This document shows, one piece after another, positions 1 through 11,919 of a stretch of 64,000 bases of DNA. Location: contig CM067069.1 in assembly GCA_033980235.1 (NCBI GenBank), forward strand, positions 32,599,041 to 32,663,040. The letters are read 5' to 3'. Below the pieces are notes generated by a model that saw nothing but the letters and a program-made list of their open reading frames with translations, did not search any database and was not told the DNA's origin. Source of the stretch: Diadema setosum. Taxonomy: Eukaryota > Echinodermata > Echinoidea > Diadematoida > Diadematidae. The position numbers were made by a program, and so were the translations under genes. Every line of letters begins with the position of its first letter. Within the stretch, counting starts at the first letter, position 1.

Positions 1-520
1 GGCGCTTTATTAGATCTTCAAATAAAATACTGATTAAAACCAACCGGCCACGACCTTAAAATGACGTCAAAATCACGTCCATTTTCCTTGTTAAGCTTTC
101 GTGAAAAAGGTGTCTTTCAGACGTTTTTCTTGTTTTTTTCACCAATATACGTGAAAAAGTCATGAATTGACGTGGAAACGACGTGCTCATGACGTTATTC
201 TGATGTACATCTTGTGTGTAGAATTGTGGTTAAGACGACTCCTTGACCACCAATAACATCTTTGGGACAACTTCCATTGATCAAAAATACGACACATTGA
301 CGTCAGTTTGAAAAAAAAAAATACGACATATTCACGTCAGTTTGAAAAATACGACATATTCACGTCAGTTTTAAACGTTTATATGACGTCAAGTATCTTT
401 GTTTATTTTCGTCTTAAAGACTTTAAATTAGTAATTTACACGTCTTTACCACGTCTTTGTATAACCACCCAGGAGTCAGAAAGACGTCACAAATATGACG
501 TCTGGATCTGGATCTGGATG
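1..520. repeat. ACGTC-rich repeat block, left part
   Basis: The block carries many copies of ACGTC/GACGT, often in a TGACGT context, spaced tens of bases apart. From 287 to 371 three near-identical copies of a unit starting ATACGACA and ending CAGTTT lie in tandem. The same base pattern returns at about 3388-4017, so the two blocks may be one repeat split by later insertions. No ORF here looks real. The TGACGT motif equals a CRE half-site, but the density points to repeat structure rather than a promoter. Confidence 0.6.
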
Positions 521-648
521 AATACGCTGAAAAACTCTGGATAGAGTATCACTCACCACCAGGCGCGCCGGAAGCGGTTTTGGATTGGGGGGGGGGGGGG
601 CAAACATTGGAGGGGGCTCAAGGTTAGACCATGCATATGTTACACAAT

Positions 649-702
649 ATACACATACACACACTCACACACACACACACACACGCACACACATCTATTA
701 TA

Positions 703-764
<62 letters not shown>

Positions 765-804
765 ATATATATACATATATATGTGTGTGTGTGTGTGTGT
801 GTGT
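649..804. repeat. Compound microsatellite (CA)n-(TA)n-(TG)n
   Basis: A CA tract (about 649-693) is followed by a TA tract (about 697-780) and a TG tract (781-804). The CA and TG arms are complementary and the TA core is self-complementary, so the tract could fold into a long hairpin. ORFs here are artefacts of the dinucleotides. Confidence 0.9.
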
Positions 805-1047
805 AAAGTGGCATACGGTGGGTCGAAACATGGGGGGAACCATAAAGTAATTTTGACGGTCTGTATGCTTGTGCGTGTGTGCGTGAGCAATAATGGGACT
901 ACAATACATTACGGAATGTGATACATTCAACAACGCAGTCATTGAGGAACATTAGTTTTCCTTACATGGATTATGGAATGACGGTGTGAAACGATCGACA
1001 AATTATATACTGTCAGCAACATAAGGTGAATGGCATAACAATAAAAA

Positions 1048-1740
1048 GCGAGCGAGCGAAGCGAGCGAGCTTGAAAATTTTGATATTCTACAGTTCCAAA
1101 ACTGGAGTTTTAATTGTAGCTATATATTTCGCTTTGGAAATAAATGGGGGCGCATCGGGCGCAATTGCTGGCAATTACTGGCAGCAACGTTAGGAGAGTG
1201 GCATAACGATTCAATGCGAGCGAGCGAAGCGAGCGAGCTTGAAAATTTTGACATGTTACAGTCCAAAAACTCCCGTTTGTAACTATACCTTTCGCTTTGG
1301 AAATTAAGGGGGGGGCATCGGGCGCAACTGGTGGCAATTACTGGCAGCAACATTAGGAGAGTGGCATAACGATTCAATGCGAGCGAGCGAAGCGAGCGAG
1401 CTTGAAAATTTTGACATTTTACAGTCCCCAAACTCCCGTTTGTAGCTATATTTATCTTTCGCATTGGAAATTAAGGGGAGGGGGCATCGGGCGCAACTAC
1501 TGGCAATTACTGTCAGCAACATTAGGAGAATGGCATAACGATTCAATGCGAGCGAGCGAAGCGAGCGAGCTTGAAAATTTTGACATTCTAGAGTCCAACA
1601 ACTGCCGTCGTAGCTATGTTTTTCGCTTTAGAAATTAAGGGGGAGGCGCACCGGGTTCAACTGCTGGATGCGAGCGAGCGAAGCGAGCGAGCTTGAAAAT
1701 TTTGACATTTTACAGTCCAAAAGCTGCCGTCTGTAGCCAT
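1048..1740. repeat. Five tandem units with GCGA-rich core
   Basis: Units begin with the GCGA core at 1048, 1216, 1379, 1548 and 1670, giving periods of 168, 163, 169 and 122 bp. Each unit has the core, then CTTGAAAATTTTGACAT, 'acagtcc', 'gtagctatat', a G run, a 'cgggcgcaa' stretch and 'ggcataacgattcaatg'. The same unit forms a second array at about 23985-25060. The array lies inside the 560-1959 element. Confidence 0.85.
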
Positions 1741-1983
1741 ATTTTTTCCCCTTTTATTCATATATATATACATATTTATTTTATTTTCTTTGTTTATTCA
1801 TTTCTTTTTTTTTAATTATTATTATTATTTCTATTTATTTATTTATTTATTTTTTTTGGGGGGGGGGCTTTTTGGGGGGGCAAAAATGCGTTTTGCCCCC
1901 CCACTTTTTGGATTGGGGGGGCGGCCGCCCCCCCTGCCCCCCCACTTCCGGCGCCTATGCTCACCACTGTGGTGTGATGTGCA

Positions 1984-2467
1984 GCTAATCACAACGGAGG
2001 TGACGCTGGAGCGCTTCTTTAAATGTGTCAAATTTATGAATCTGCTTTATAGTACTCGGCAGATTATTCCAATCCTTCGCTGTTCTATGGAAGAAGGAGT
2101 TGGCGAGAGCAGTTGAAAAACCCGTGTGAAGTAGAATAATTATCAGGATGATAACTTCGGGTTGTCATACCTCTCGGTGCTTGAGCGGAGCTGATATAAT
2201 CCTCGAGCTTTAAATCAATGTTACCGTGCTTTATTTTATTATATTCATTTTATGAAATGTAGATAGCCTTAAAAGCTTGCGTCGTTCTGGGAGTGGATGA
2301 AGTTTGAAATCCTTTATCATTCCGGAGACTGAAGACTGCCACTTGTATGTAGATAGCCTTAAAAGCTTGCGTCGTTCTGGGAGTGGATGAAGTTTGAGAT
2401 CCTTTATCATTCCGGAGACTGAAGACTGCCACTTGTAATCATTACAATTGATGGCATACATTGTCAT
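1984..2467 (-). pseudogene. LINE ORF2 C-terminal fragment
   Basis: Read on the minus strand this encodes the end of a non-LTR retrotransposon reverse-transcriptase ORF. It begins with a segment of the LPERRKLLRLSTF type, continues through NYSTSHTGF-like residues, and ends with FFHRTAKDWNNLPSTIKQ and a HLRCD-stop at about 1984-1986. This 'R..DWN.LP' tail is standard for CR1/L2-like ORF2 proteins. A small frameshift lies near the HTGF segment. An 88-90 bp stretch is duplicated in tandem, repeating the ERRKLLRLST segment. No catalytic part is present. The putative 3' tail reads through the 8-bp site used by the 560-1959 element and may end in GATCCA-type repeats near 500-520. Confidence 0.65.
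2257..2436. repeat. Tandem duplication of about 90 bp
   Basis: Two nearly identical copies start at 2257 and 2347, each beginning atgtagatagcc and ending 'gactgccacttgta'. They differ at about one base. The duplication lies within the LINE ORF2 fragment and keeps its frame on the minus strand. Confidence 0.9.
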
Positions 2468-2469
2468 TA

Positions 2470-3385
2470 TCGAAGAGGGTAGCTTCTGAAGTTCTTTAAC
2501 AGACAGACAAAATTCAGTGAACCGCTGAGTATTTTTCCTGGTAGAAGTACAGTCAGATAAACTGGGCCGATATAATTAGTCTGGAAATTCTGAGTCTAGC
2601 AGACAAATGTTGACAATCAGCCTGGAACTTTAAATCTAATATCGATGAACAATGTCAATTGTTCGAATAATTAATAAGGAAGGAATGAATGAGTGTACTT
2701 CCCTTCTTGCTGTGAAGCTTCTGGGTGCTCAAAATTGCTTAATACTCCTTCTCCTTTTGGTTTACAGAATACTTCAATAGGTATCTAATCCATCCAAATT
2801 CCCACTGTAGCCGACATAAGACAAAATGGCTGCCAAGGTTCCCGCCACTGTGATTGGGTACACGTTGCAACTTGTAGAAAACAAAATGGCTGCTGTTATC
2901 CCGCCAAACGAATCATGATGATATGTGTCATAAAATACACAAGAATATGATGACAAAACCGATGGAAAACAGTCCTTCACAATGTGATGAAAAACGATGA
3001 TGATAAATTGCAGTTCATTAAAAATGATTTCAGGCTTAAAACACAAGCTGTACACGCTGGTTAGGACTCCGAGGCAAGGGTTGGTGCAGTAGGATGTGTC
3101 GTAGGAACACGTGCGTGCGTGGAGAAGTGTGTTCAAATGCACATTGACCGTGTTCCTCAGTTTCCTCAAACTTTTGGGTGCTCCATCCACAGAGATAAAA
3201 ATTGAAAATAACACCGAAGAACTACCAGATGGGTTCAAATACGCGGATTTTAATACATGCAGTTTTGAAAACACCAAAAGATAACGAATAAGTTAACAGA
3301 AAATAATCATTTAAAAAATCGAAAGACGGAGCTCCGAGCAGACAGGTCCGTTCGCGAGCGCTGCACACCACTATTGTCTTTTAGA
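2470..3385. other. Unassigned interval
   Basis: No recognised coding domain. Two short segments 'acaaaatggctgc' occur about 60 bp apart (2820-2895). A 167-codon minus-strand ORF (2774-3277) resembles no family I know and has no start context or splice evidence, so I do not call it a gene. Confidence 0.4.
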
Positions 3386-3387
3386 TG

Positions 3388-4017
3388 TCTTATTCAATTT
3401 GCGCAGAAATACGACTTTCTGGCGTCAGATTGAGACCTCTAATTGACGTCTGTTTTCTTTGCAAGACGTCGCAAAACTGACGTAAATCTAATGTCATTAA
3501 TACGTCATTAATATGACGTGGTAAACAGGTTGCAAAGCAACGTAAATTTTACTTCACTAATACGTCGTAAATATGACGTGAATAATACGTCACAAAACTA
3601 ACTTGAATTCTAAGTCTTTAGTACGTTGCTAATTTGAATCTAAATACGTCGCAAAGCTGAGGAAAAGTTCACGTTATTAATACGTCGCCCATATGACGTC
3701 ATAAATGCGTTGCAAAAGAAAGTAAATATTACGGCATGCAAGACGTCATTTAAATAACGCTATGAATACGTTGCAAAGGAACATGGATTTTACGTCATTA
3801 ATACGTCTTTAAAATGTCACTAATATTAGGTAATAAATATGTCGGAAAACTGACGTAAAATTCACGTCAGGAGGTCCATAACATGGCGTGATAAATTCGT
3901 TTCAAAAAGACGTTAAAATCACGTCATTTCCTGGTCATAATCAGACTGCGACCACTTTGACCAGTTGCGACCAAAATAATTAAGACGTTCTTCTGACCTC
4001 CGTCTGCTAGCTGGGAT
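3388..4017. repeat. ACGTC-rich repeat block, right part
   Basis: Dense ACGTC, ACGTCATTAATA and TATGACGT motifs recur throughout, with 'gttgcaaag' and 'taatacgtc' as repeating partners at roughly 40-60 bp spacing. The block ends in 'gaccagttgcgacc' and 'gtctgctagctgggatg'. It matches the base pattern of 1-520 and may be its other half. Confidence 0.6.
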
Positions 4018-5700
4018 GTTCATAAAGTTGGTTCCATTTCTTTCTTCCTATTCAGCCGAGACTACAGTGTATAGTATTAGTGCTATTTTTTCCCCAAAAA
4101 AACAAATTTCTGTGCATTTTCTCCATGCATCCTATATTGATCATCCAGGCTGTAGAAATCGACAACTTTTGCTGAGCTGAGATACAACGTCAAACGTTGA
4201 AATAGATGCATTCGCAACAGATATGTGTGTGAAACCTAAAGGGGATCTCCCTCAAAGATAACTTGTTTTTTAGAAATAAACCCCTGACAATAATAAAAAA
4301 CATGATTGGTTAAAGTTTGAGGAAAACTTTCTTAAGAAAGGTATCATTCTAATTTTCAACAAATTATAATCGATCAAGAAAATCAGGAAATCTATGACGT
4401 TTTCAGCGACTTCCTATACAAGAGAATAGAAAAGAAAGTACATGCATGCAAAAAATAACATTCTAACTTAAAGGCATAATACATTTGAGATGAAACTTAA
4501 ACCCAGCATTGGTGCTTCAAAATATTTCAAAATATGCGCCGTAGGGATAGAAACAACCAATATAAATATTTGAACCATTATCTTCGATGTTAGATATTGT
4601 TAGATATACAAAATGTGAAAATAGTTTTAATAAAAATGTTTCCGGAACCGTCTATATACAGTTATGGTTTAATGAGAAAAACCGTGATGTGTCCTTTTAT
4701 GTCCTTTTATGCTTTATTGAAAACATTTTATATGGTAGGATGTTTTGTGATACAACTGACCTCCACATATTATGCATCAAAAGTGATATTTTTAACATTT
4801 TTTTAAATCACTGCCCCAAAAGGTAAACAAGACCTTTAAAATGCATGTATTCCATTCTAAATGCATCCTCTATAGTAATCACTCCAAATATTTTACAAAA
4901 CCTCTGTGATGACAGTTCTATTACTTCATTACGCCACATGAATGTTGGCACGATTTTTTTATTCACTTAATATTATCATTCCTTTTAACATCTTAATACC
5001 GTAGATCAAACATTTAAACAATCAATTTGATGTCATACCATTACGATCCTACACTAACCCTTCACAGACACATGTTAACGCCATCCTAACACTCCTGAAT
5101 AGCAAATTACTATCATACAGTATATAGCTGTTGTAAAACAAACAAACAAAAAAGAACACTCATATGGATGGAATTACAATTTCTTTCCCCCTCACGGCCT
5201 ATGTACACATCATTACATCATACAGCACTATTATCCTACTCCCCCCCCCCCCATTGAAAAAAAAATCATTCGTGGCTTGTCAACGGACACCACCTGACGC
5301 TCACTCCACTTTTGGCTGCCACGTTTAATGTGTAAAAATAAGACAGCTCATATATAATCTGAAAACAAAGTGATCGCTTTCAGTGAAAGTGACCAGTGAA
5401 AAAGGCACCCTTTCGTTTCAATCTGCCTAATACCAAGGATGTGAGAGAATTTAGTCTCACCTCCCTGCTAATACCAGCGAGGTGAGTCACCTCCCTGCTG
5501 ATGTTGTACACGTATACTGACTGCTGAGTTTTGTAAATAATGACTTGCTAAACTTGTGAAACATCTTCGAATAATGCTCCAATTTACCATGTACGACTTG
5601 TTTCCTAACGTCTCATTTTCCTCTGTAACTTCAATTAATGGGAACGTGTTACTGTTGTGGGTATACTTCCACTGCGAGCAGAACAATACACCAAACACTT
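4018..5700. other. AT-rich interval without recognised genes
   Basis: Nothing coding is recognisable. A C run (about 5241-5252) precedes an A run. 'cacctccctgct' is repeated near 5458-5500. The small ORFs present show no domain. Confidence 0.4.
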
Positions 5701-7857
5701 TTTTTAATGATATTCTTTATTAGAATTTTATCGATATCAGGCCCTTGTTTACAATGAAATTAAATTGAACAAAAAATAAGCAGCTGAATTATTATCTCTT
5801 GTGCTCCTAAATCATATTTTCTTAACATACAGTACAATATAGGCCTATATATACAAATCGTACCATGCATAAAATATTGGCATAGAAGTCTGTATGAATC
5901 TCAGCAATAACTTTCTGATTTAATACTTATACTATAGTAACTTAATCAAGCCAATCCATATCTGCCTTACGCAAACACTTGCGCTGCTGAATCACCTTCT
6001 TTATTTTAACACACAAACCCGTCGTTATATTTGAAAGGCATGAAGGCGTGCCATTCGAATCTGATTCTGTGTTAGCAGACGACCTAGTCCAGATTCTGGA
6101 CGTTTTTTTATCATTACGCATCCACACGCGCTCCACAGCTTATCGTGCTATCCCCTGTAACCGCTCGATATCGATGAGGGCGCCAACAAACCTGTCCGAA
6201 AAAAAACGTCCAGAATGGTTTGACAGTGCGTAGCGTCAAAATTTCATATTAGGTATGCTGACGTAATGCCCTATCTCTCGCAAGCTCATTGCGTATGCAT
6301 GAAAACTAAGGGATCGATCACAGAAAAGTTCTGTGGGATCGATCGATCTGCAGCCAGCTGTGTGCATTGCACCGTGAATACAGTGCGATCTGGAACAATT
6401 ACTAATTATGTGCACAGAGATGCCTGCATTTTTGCACAACACACATTATCACAATCAAAGAGCCAACTCTTTGATCACAATGCAATGCGAAACTCAGTAC
6501 TTCAGTGATCCGTACCATGCATTGTTGCACAGCTGATTCGTGCAACGTTTTTGACTGGCTGAAAGTTATGGTTGCAGTCATCTAGGACCTACTTTCACGT
6601 TGTGTTTTAGACTTTGTTGTGCCCAGATTGAATATTATTCTTGAGATTGGAAATGGCTAGCTAGAAATCGCCAGCTCGCCGATGTATGATTTGTGATGTG
6701 CCACTTCTAACGTCCAAACACTACATAAAACTGCAAAGAACTCTGTGAAGGTCGTGAGATGTGGACCTCAAGAAAAGTTGGAAGATTTGTTTGGCGATGT
6801 TATTGTTGGTAAAGGGGATCAATACGTTTTTTTGTTTGTTTGTTTTTGGGGGGGATTGTGCCAATCATGTTCATTAAAGGAAATAATTTTGTCATTAATT
6901 ATTCTTCATTAATAATATTGTATGATGAAATATTCAGAAATTAAAGAAATTCTTTAATTGACATAGGCACTTGTATGCACCTGTTTTCAATATTATCTGA
7001 CCCACTAAGTAATAATGTAATTTTGGAATGTAAGCTCAGGGCTGTGAGATGTGGGTTCTATGAACCGTACTTAGCTATGGTATACAAGATATCAAGCATA
7101 TTCAGGGGTGGAGAAGTAGAAGGGGATACATTACACAATTTGTAGTGCAAAGTTTTGAAGTACATGTAAGGAACCAGAAAATGCCTTTTTTGTTTGTTCT
7201 TTTCCCCAAATGTTAGTAGAGAGCAGTCTAAATTTAAAGAATTGCGCTAAGTTTGTAAAACTTTTATCATTTTATTACCACTTCATGTAGGGCCTACTGG
7301 GCAGTTAGACCGAAACTATTTGCTTCGATAATTTCTGTAACAGAGACAATCAGACCAATATCCCTATTGTAAGAATACCCCGTCACTCAGTCTTTTGTTT
7401 GTTAGTCTTCATGATAATAAAGCTAAATTTAGTAAAGCAAGATGAAGACGCTTAAGGGCATTTTTGCTACAGAGATATTGATAGATTGGTCTTTGCAATT
7501 ACAGAAGTGAACAGTTTTGGTTGAACTGCCCTTCTGCATATGCATAACATATATATATATATATGTACATATCCAATCATATCTTCCTTTTTTTCTGTAT
7601 TTGCTCAAAATAGTAGCTCCATGTATATATACATTATTAGATAAGTAGGCCTATTCATATCAAAAGACTGTATATCAGAGCAACTTGTTTGTTTCTAATT
7701 CACAAACATTTAAGGGGGATATCAGCATGAAATTATGCTTGGGAAATGTGTGGGCCATGCACACAACACACACAAACGCACACACGCATGTGCACACACA
7801 CACACACACACACACGCACACACACACACACACACACACAAATGCATACACGCATGT

Positions 7858-7891
<34 letters not shown>

Positions 7892-9758
7892 TAGCAATTT
7901 GATTAAACCCTCTATTACAATTCACATCCAAATTGAAACATTGTACATATACTTTGTACATACAGCTGTAATTACAATGTAGTAGACTTTACTCTTTTTT
8001 TTTTCACGTTTATGGCGGCTGACTATTGGTAAATAAGTTAAGATTGTTTTTTCAGTGTTGAGGTGTGGTCAGGAAATACGTCAATTTATCACTGTTGTAC
8101 TTTGAAATGTACAATGTACAGTGTACATGTACATTGTACATGTGCAATATATGTTCTGTAAAATACACTGTGTAGTCTTCATCATTTCATGTACAGTAAG
8201 AGCAGACAGCAAAGTGAAAACAAATGGACTACAAGTAGTGTAATTTGAACATATAATTTGTACATTTTTTAATCACATTACTTCTTAAGCCTTTATTATA
8301 AAAATTTGGCCATGATGGTAAAACTGTTAATGTTGTACCAACTACCAAGGAAGTTTCAAAGCTAGCATCCCACTCCCAACAGCCAATAATGAGTTCAAAA
8401 AGTTGTTACTCTGGGAAGGACGTTCAAAATAATTCCTCAGGTGTATAAGTGCCTTTAAAGTTGGATATTCTGTGCCACCAAGTACTCATAAGGAACTGAA
8501 ATTAAATGTTCTATAGTTTCTCCATGCTCTTGAAATTCCTTCATTACACACTTTCATTTGTATATGTACATGTACAAGTACTGTAATATACAATACATTT
8601 ACTGTATATTCATGATAATTCATGATCATTGTTCAATAACAGTGCATTATTTCAAACAAAATACATTGTAAACTGTTTGACTCTGAATTTTGATGTCAGA
8701 GTAATAATACGATATGTCACATTTCAGTCTGATTACCATGTGTAGTAGACTCTCATTACACATCAAAAACACAGGATTAACACAAACTGGTTACAAGTTA
8801 TGACAAAGAAATCTTCCTGGTCCCACTGTAGATTTTGTTTTTTCATTTGTTGTGTTTTACAACAATTCTTGGTAAAAAAAAATTGCTTTGAAGTTTAAAA
8901 AAAAGAAAGAAAATAAATTCATTGCTACACAGTTCAAACTACAGGTACAAATGTTCATGTGCATTAACAGAACTAGTTTTATTTTTATCAAAATGGGCCA
9001 AAGAACATACTGTACTTCTCATGAATGATTTTGTATGTAAAGAAGGTATATGTAAACAAGTTCTTGGTAGTTGTACAACTCAAAAACATACCGTACACAT
9101 GTGTACACTTGTACGTACATGTGTGCATAGATGAATATGCGTTGTACAATTACATGTGCAGACAAACGGCATAACAGTTCAATTTTCAAACACCCACCCA
9201 AACACCCAAAACACACAGCCCATCCATACTTGGCATGGTATGTATGTACATACGTACATGTAATCCACTACATCACAAAAACACAACCTTGAACTAAAAT
9301 ATTTCAACTTTTCCATAATCTTATCACTTGTAATTACGATATGTACCCATCAACATGTCCAATGAAATGAAAATATTCATGCCTAAAAAACAAAGTACAG
9401 TATGAAAAGTAGGTGTGTACAAATGTACATTTCATTTGCTTCTATGAATAAGAGCAAGGTACAGTAATTGCAGTGATAAAAAGAAAATCATTGTATATGT
9501 AGCGTGGAATTGCAAAAATTTAGGTGCACCAGAAACCAATGTACCAACCACTCACCATTACAAACCTTAAGGAGGAAAAACACCCACAGTGGATTCTTGT
9601 TTTTTTAAAACAATCATATGAATTCTCTAAAAAACAATTTTCAAAGCCCAAAGGTACAAGCTACATGTACACGTGTATACGTAACATTTTTCAGTTTAAA
9701 AAACAAGAAAATCTTAGCTACGATGTACAACCCTTACTGTACAGCTGTACATGATTCT
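5701..9758. other. Non-coding interval with simple repeats
   Basis: No domain-bearing ORF. An inverted repeat with 17-bp arms (ATTCTGGACGTTTTTTT at 6093-6109, complement at 6199-6216) encloses about 90 bp. A CA microsatellite lies at 7757-7888. From about 8090 to 9750 the self-complementary string GTACATGTAC and close variants are unusually common. Confidence 0.45.
7757..7888. repeat. (CA)n microsatellite with two internal copies of 'cgcatgtgcacaca'
   Basis: A long CA tract is interrupted twice by the same 'acgcatgtgcacac' segment, which suggests an internal duplication of the array. Overlapping ORFs are dinucleotide artefacts. Confidence 0.9.
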
Positions 9759-11310
9759 TCATGTTACCAGTATATCTGATAAGGCCTGAAAATTGAGTGC
9801 TTTTAAAAAGTGGATATAATCGTCTAGATCACTTGGGCATCCACACAAAACCGTACTGTGTACGCTGCTTATGTCAACACCCAGGCCAGACGCAATGCCA
9901 GCTATCAGAACTCTGATTTCACCATCTGTTGCCAACATGCTGTCAACAATTTCCTTTTGGATATCAGTTTCTGTGTTCCAGTGGTACATATAAACTTATT
10001 AACATACCTGTGGCAACCTTCTGGAAGCAGTGCCATAAAGGTCGCATACACATTACTGCACAGTTTTCTTATCATCCTTTCACAACATGCACCATGGGTC
10101 TTCAAGTCATCTGCCAGCCACTTGAACATTGTATCTAAATCTCTTGCAGCAGACTTGACAACATGTTTTATATTTTGCTTGTCCGGCAACTGATTTACCC
10201 ACACATAATTGCGAAGACCAAAGTTTTCGATGATACCGCTACGCACATCTCTGGTTGCAGTGGCTGTCAGAGCAACAGCGGGACTGACTGACGACTTGAG
10301 TTTCGATCGTTATTCACCCAATTCTCCATACGCTGCTCGTAATGCTTTGGTGTCTCCAGATGCGGTCCCCCTATTTGAAAAATAAGAAAAAAAAACAGTA
10401 AGATTAAAAAAAAGAACATTTTCTACATTGCACATAAGTGATTTTAATAATGCCTGCAGTCTCTACGATGCATATCACATAGCCATAAGACTGCATAATT
10501 GTATTCTATAGATGAACAAGTATGAGTACGTTTGTATACTGAAGCATGTTCCCATTTGAGTTTTTTCTCAATGTACATGCACATGAAGAATTAGTCTGTG
10601 GGTCACAGCGTGTGTCTCGATTGCTCCTCTGTGTAGAGGAGCAAAGCCGACGAGGCACAGGCTGTAGCTCACAGACTAAAGCTATGAAAAGGCAGTAGGC
10701 CTATGTGTAATTGCATTTGTATGCGAGAAAGCTACAGTAGTTACTGTACTGTACAAAACAATTAAACCAGTGCAGTTACGGTGTTAACAATTTATCACAA
10801 TTACACAGGATTTAACTCAGTACACCTAGTAGGAACACTCACAAAATATAGTACTGTAGTAGAAGCCTGCCATGTGTTTACCCGGATTAACCTACCCGGC
10901 CCAGAGGCCAGACATAAATAGTTTTGCAATCATTTTTTGTTGTTCAACTTGGGGCCTACAGTTACAGTTCGTAATTCAAGACAAGAGACACGTAATGAAA
11001 GTTGCCTTGACAAATCATTTTTAAAAACTGGATAGATCTAAATTGATTAGCTTACCGCTAGGCTGCTTGAGTCTTTGACTTTGTCACGCAGGCCAAGCAA
11101 GATCCATAGCCCTGCTCATCTGGTCCGAAATTAAAGACTTCAAAGGCATGACAACAAGAGCCACGGCTTTCTGAGAGTCTGGTCCATCATGTAGATCTAG
11201 TTTGCGAAGAATATCAACGCATAACGGTGCAGCTTGGAAGTTGGAACACCACACTATTGCCGAAACCAGTCGACAGGGAGATAAACAAATATAAAATCAT
11301 GACCACGCAC
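9759..11310 (-). pseudogene. RecQ-like DNA helicase, decayed two-exon remnant
   Basis: The minus strand encodes parts of a superfamily 2 RecQ-type helicase. The upstream exon (about 11056-11310) has a Walker A-like stretch read as TGFGNS, where the usual K of GFGKS is N, preceded by a frameshift; further on is VVMPLKSLISDQMSRA, the usual motif Ia region. A plausible donor (GTAAGC, 11050-11055) and acceptor (AAATAG, ending 10371) bound an intron of about 685 bp. The downstream exon (9759-10370) begins GTASGDTKALRAAYGELGE, has an in-frame TAA, then motif III ALTATATRDV, then a C-terminal helicase segment with DGEIRVLIA and GVDISSVHSTV after a frameshift near 9995. The DEAH motif and the region after DDYI are not found. 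The retained intron argues against a processed copy. It could be part of a multicopy helicase family. Confidence 0.65.
10592..10678. other. 87-nt hairpin in the helicase intron
   Basis: The sequence from TAGTCTGTG to CACAGACTA folds back on itself. The outer 9 bp pair perfectly, followed by paired blocks around GTCACAG/CTGTAGC and GTGTCTCG/CGAGGCAC, and an inner GCTCCTCT/AGAGGAGC stem closed by a 4-nt GTGT loop. Small bulges separate the blocks. The size and shape resemble a microRNA precursor, but a small palindromic transposon relic is equally possible. No evidence of expression can be read here. Confidence 0.55.
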
Positions 11311-11919
11311 GGAGAAACGAACTGTACGTGTAGTAGGGACTTCTGAGTTCTGGTTCTGCTGCTGCTCCCCATACAAAACCGTCAACGAATCCAAGCTTCT
11401 CAGTAGCACATTGCATTGAATGCTCTTCTCATTATCACTGTCAGAAAAGCGAAGCGGAGACGCTAATGTTGACATCCATTGATCATGTAAACAAGATTTG
11501 GAGGAAATACTTGAAATACTGCACAGATTTTGGTCGGAAAACGCAAGACTCGGACAAGGAATCAATACGAAAAGCACATGTCACAAGCTGTATGCTGTAC
11601 ACGCGATCCGGGGGATCCCCGATCGAGAAGCAAAAGCCACCTCGAAATTGACATGTACAATTGGTCACGATTCTCTAAATGGGCGAATATTTTTTCTATA
11701 CGTATTTACCACTTTTTAATTTGTAATTTTTAAATTATTATTTTTTGTCGAAAAATAGATTCAAAATGTTGATAATTGTGATATTTACAATTTAATTTAT
11801 AACAGTTATGGAAACGAGTAGAAGTTAGTCTTCATCTTACGCGCGGTTTATGTACGTTCTAATTTCATTCTCCTCTTATGATCTCAAAGATATACTATTT
11901 GAGCAATTTTTAATAAAAA
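11311..11919. other. Interval upstream of the helicase remnant
   Basis: A minus-strand ORF (11254-11577) runs into the helicase remnant and may include degraded N-terminal sequence, but only its last residues (GHDFIFVYLP) look helicase-like. The remainder, up to the LTR element, is AT-rich with no recognised feature. Confidence 0.35.

Larger units (their letters stand above)
560..1959. mobile_element. hAT-like non-autonomous DNA transposon (about 1.4 kb)
   Basis: The left end reads CAGGCGCGCCGGAAG. The right end, reverse-complemented, reads CATAGGCGCCGGAAGTGG, so the termini form an imperfect inverted repeat. Both ends are flanked by the same 8 bases, ctcaccac (552-559 and 1960-1967). An 8-bp target duplication is characteristic of the hAT superfamily. 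The interior holds a compound microsatellite, five tandem GCGA-core units and G/C homopolymer runs, and no transposase ORF, so it would depend on a transposase supplied elsewhere. It sits in sequence lying just downstream of a LINE ORF2 fragment. The hAT assignment rests on target-site length and end structure only. Confidence 0.75.

Noticed and set aside
585..942. Several overlapping ORFs on both strands
   Set aside because: They are translations of dinucleotide repeats (HTHT, IYIY, VCVC).
2774..3277. 167-codon minus-strand ORF
   Set aside because: No recognisable domain, no conserved motif and no splice or start context. The length is possible by chance in a 64-kb AT-rich eukaryotic window.
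7675..7982. THTH/CVCV-type ORFs
   Set aside because: Artefacts of the CA microsatellite.
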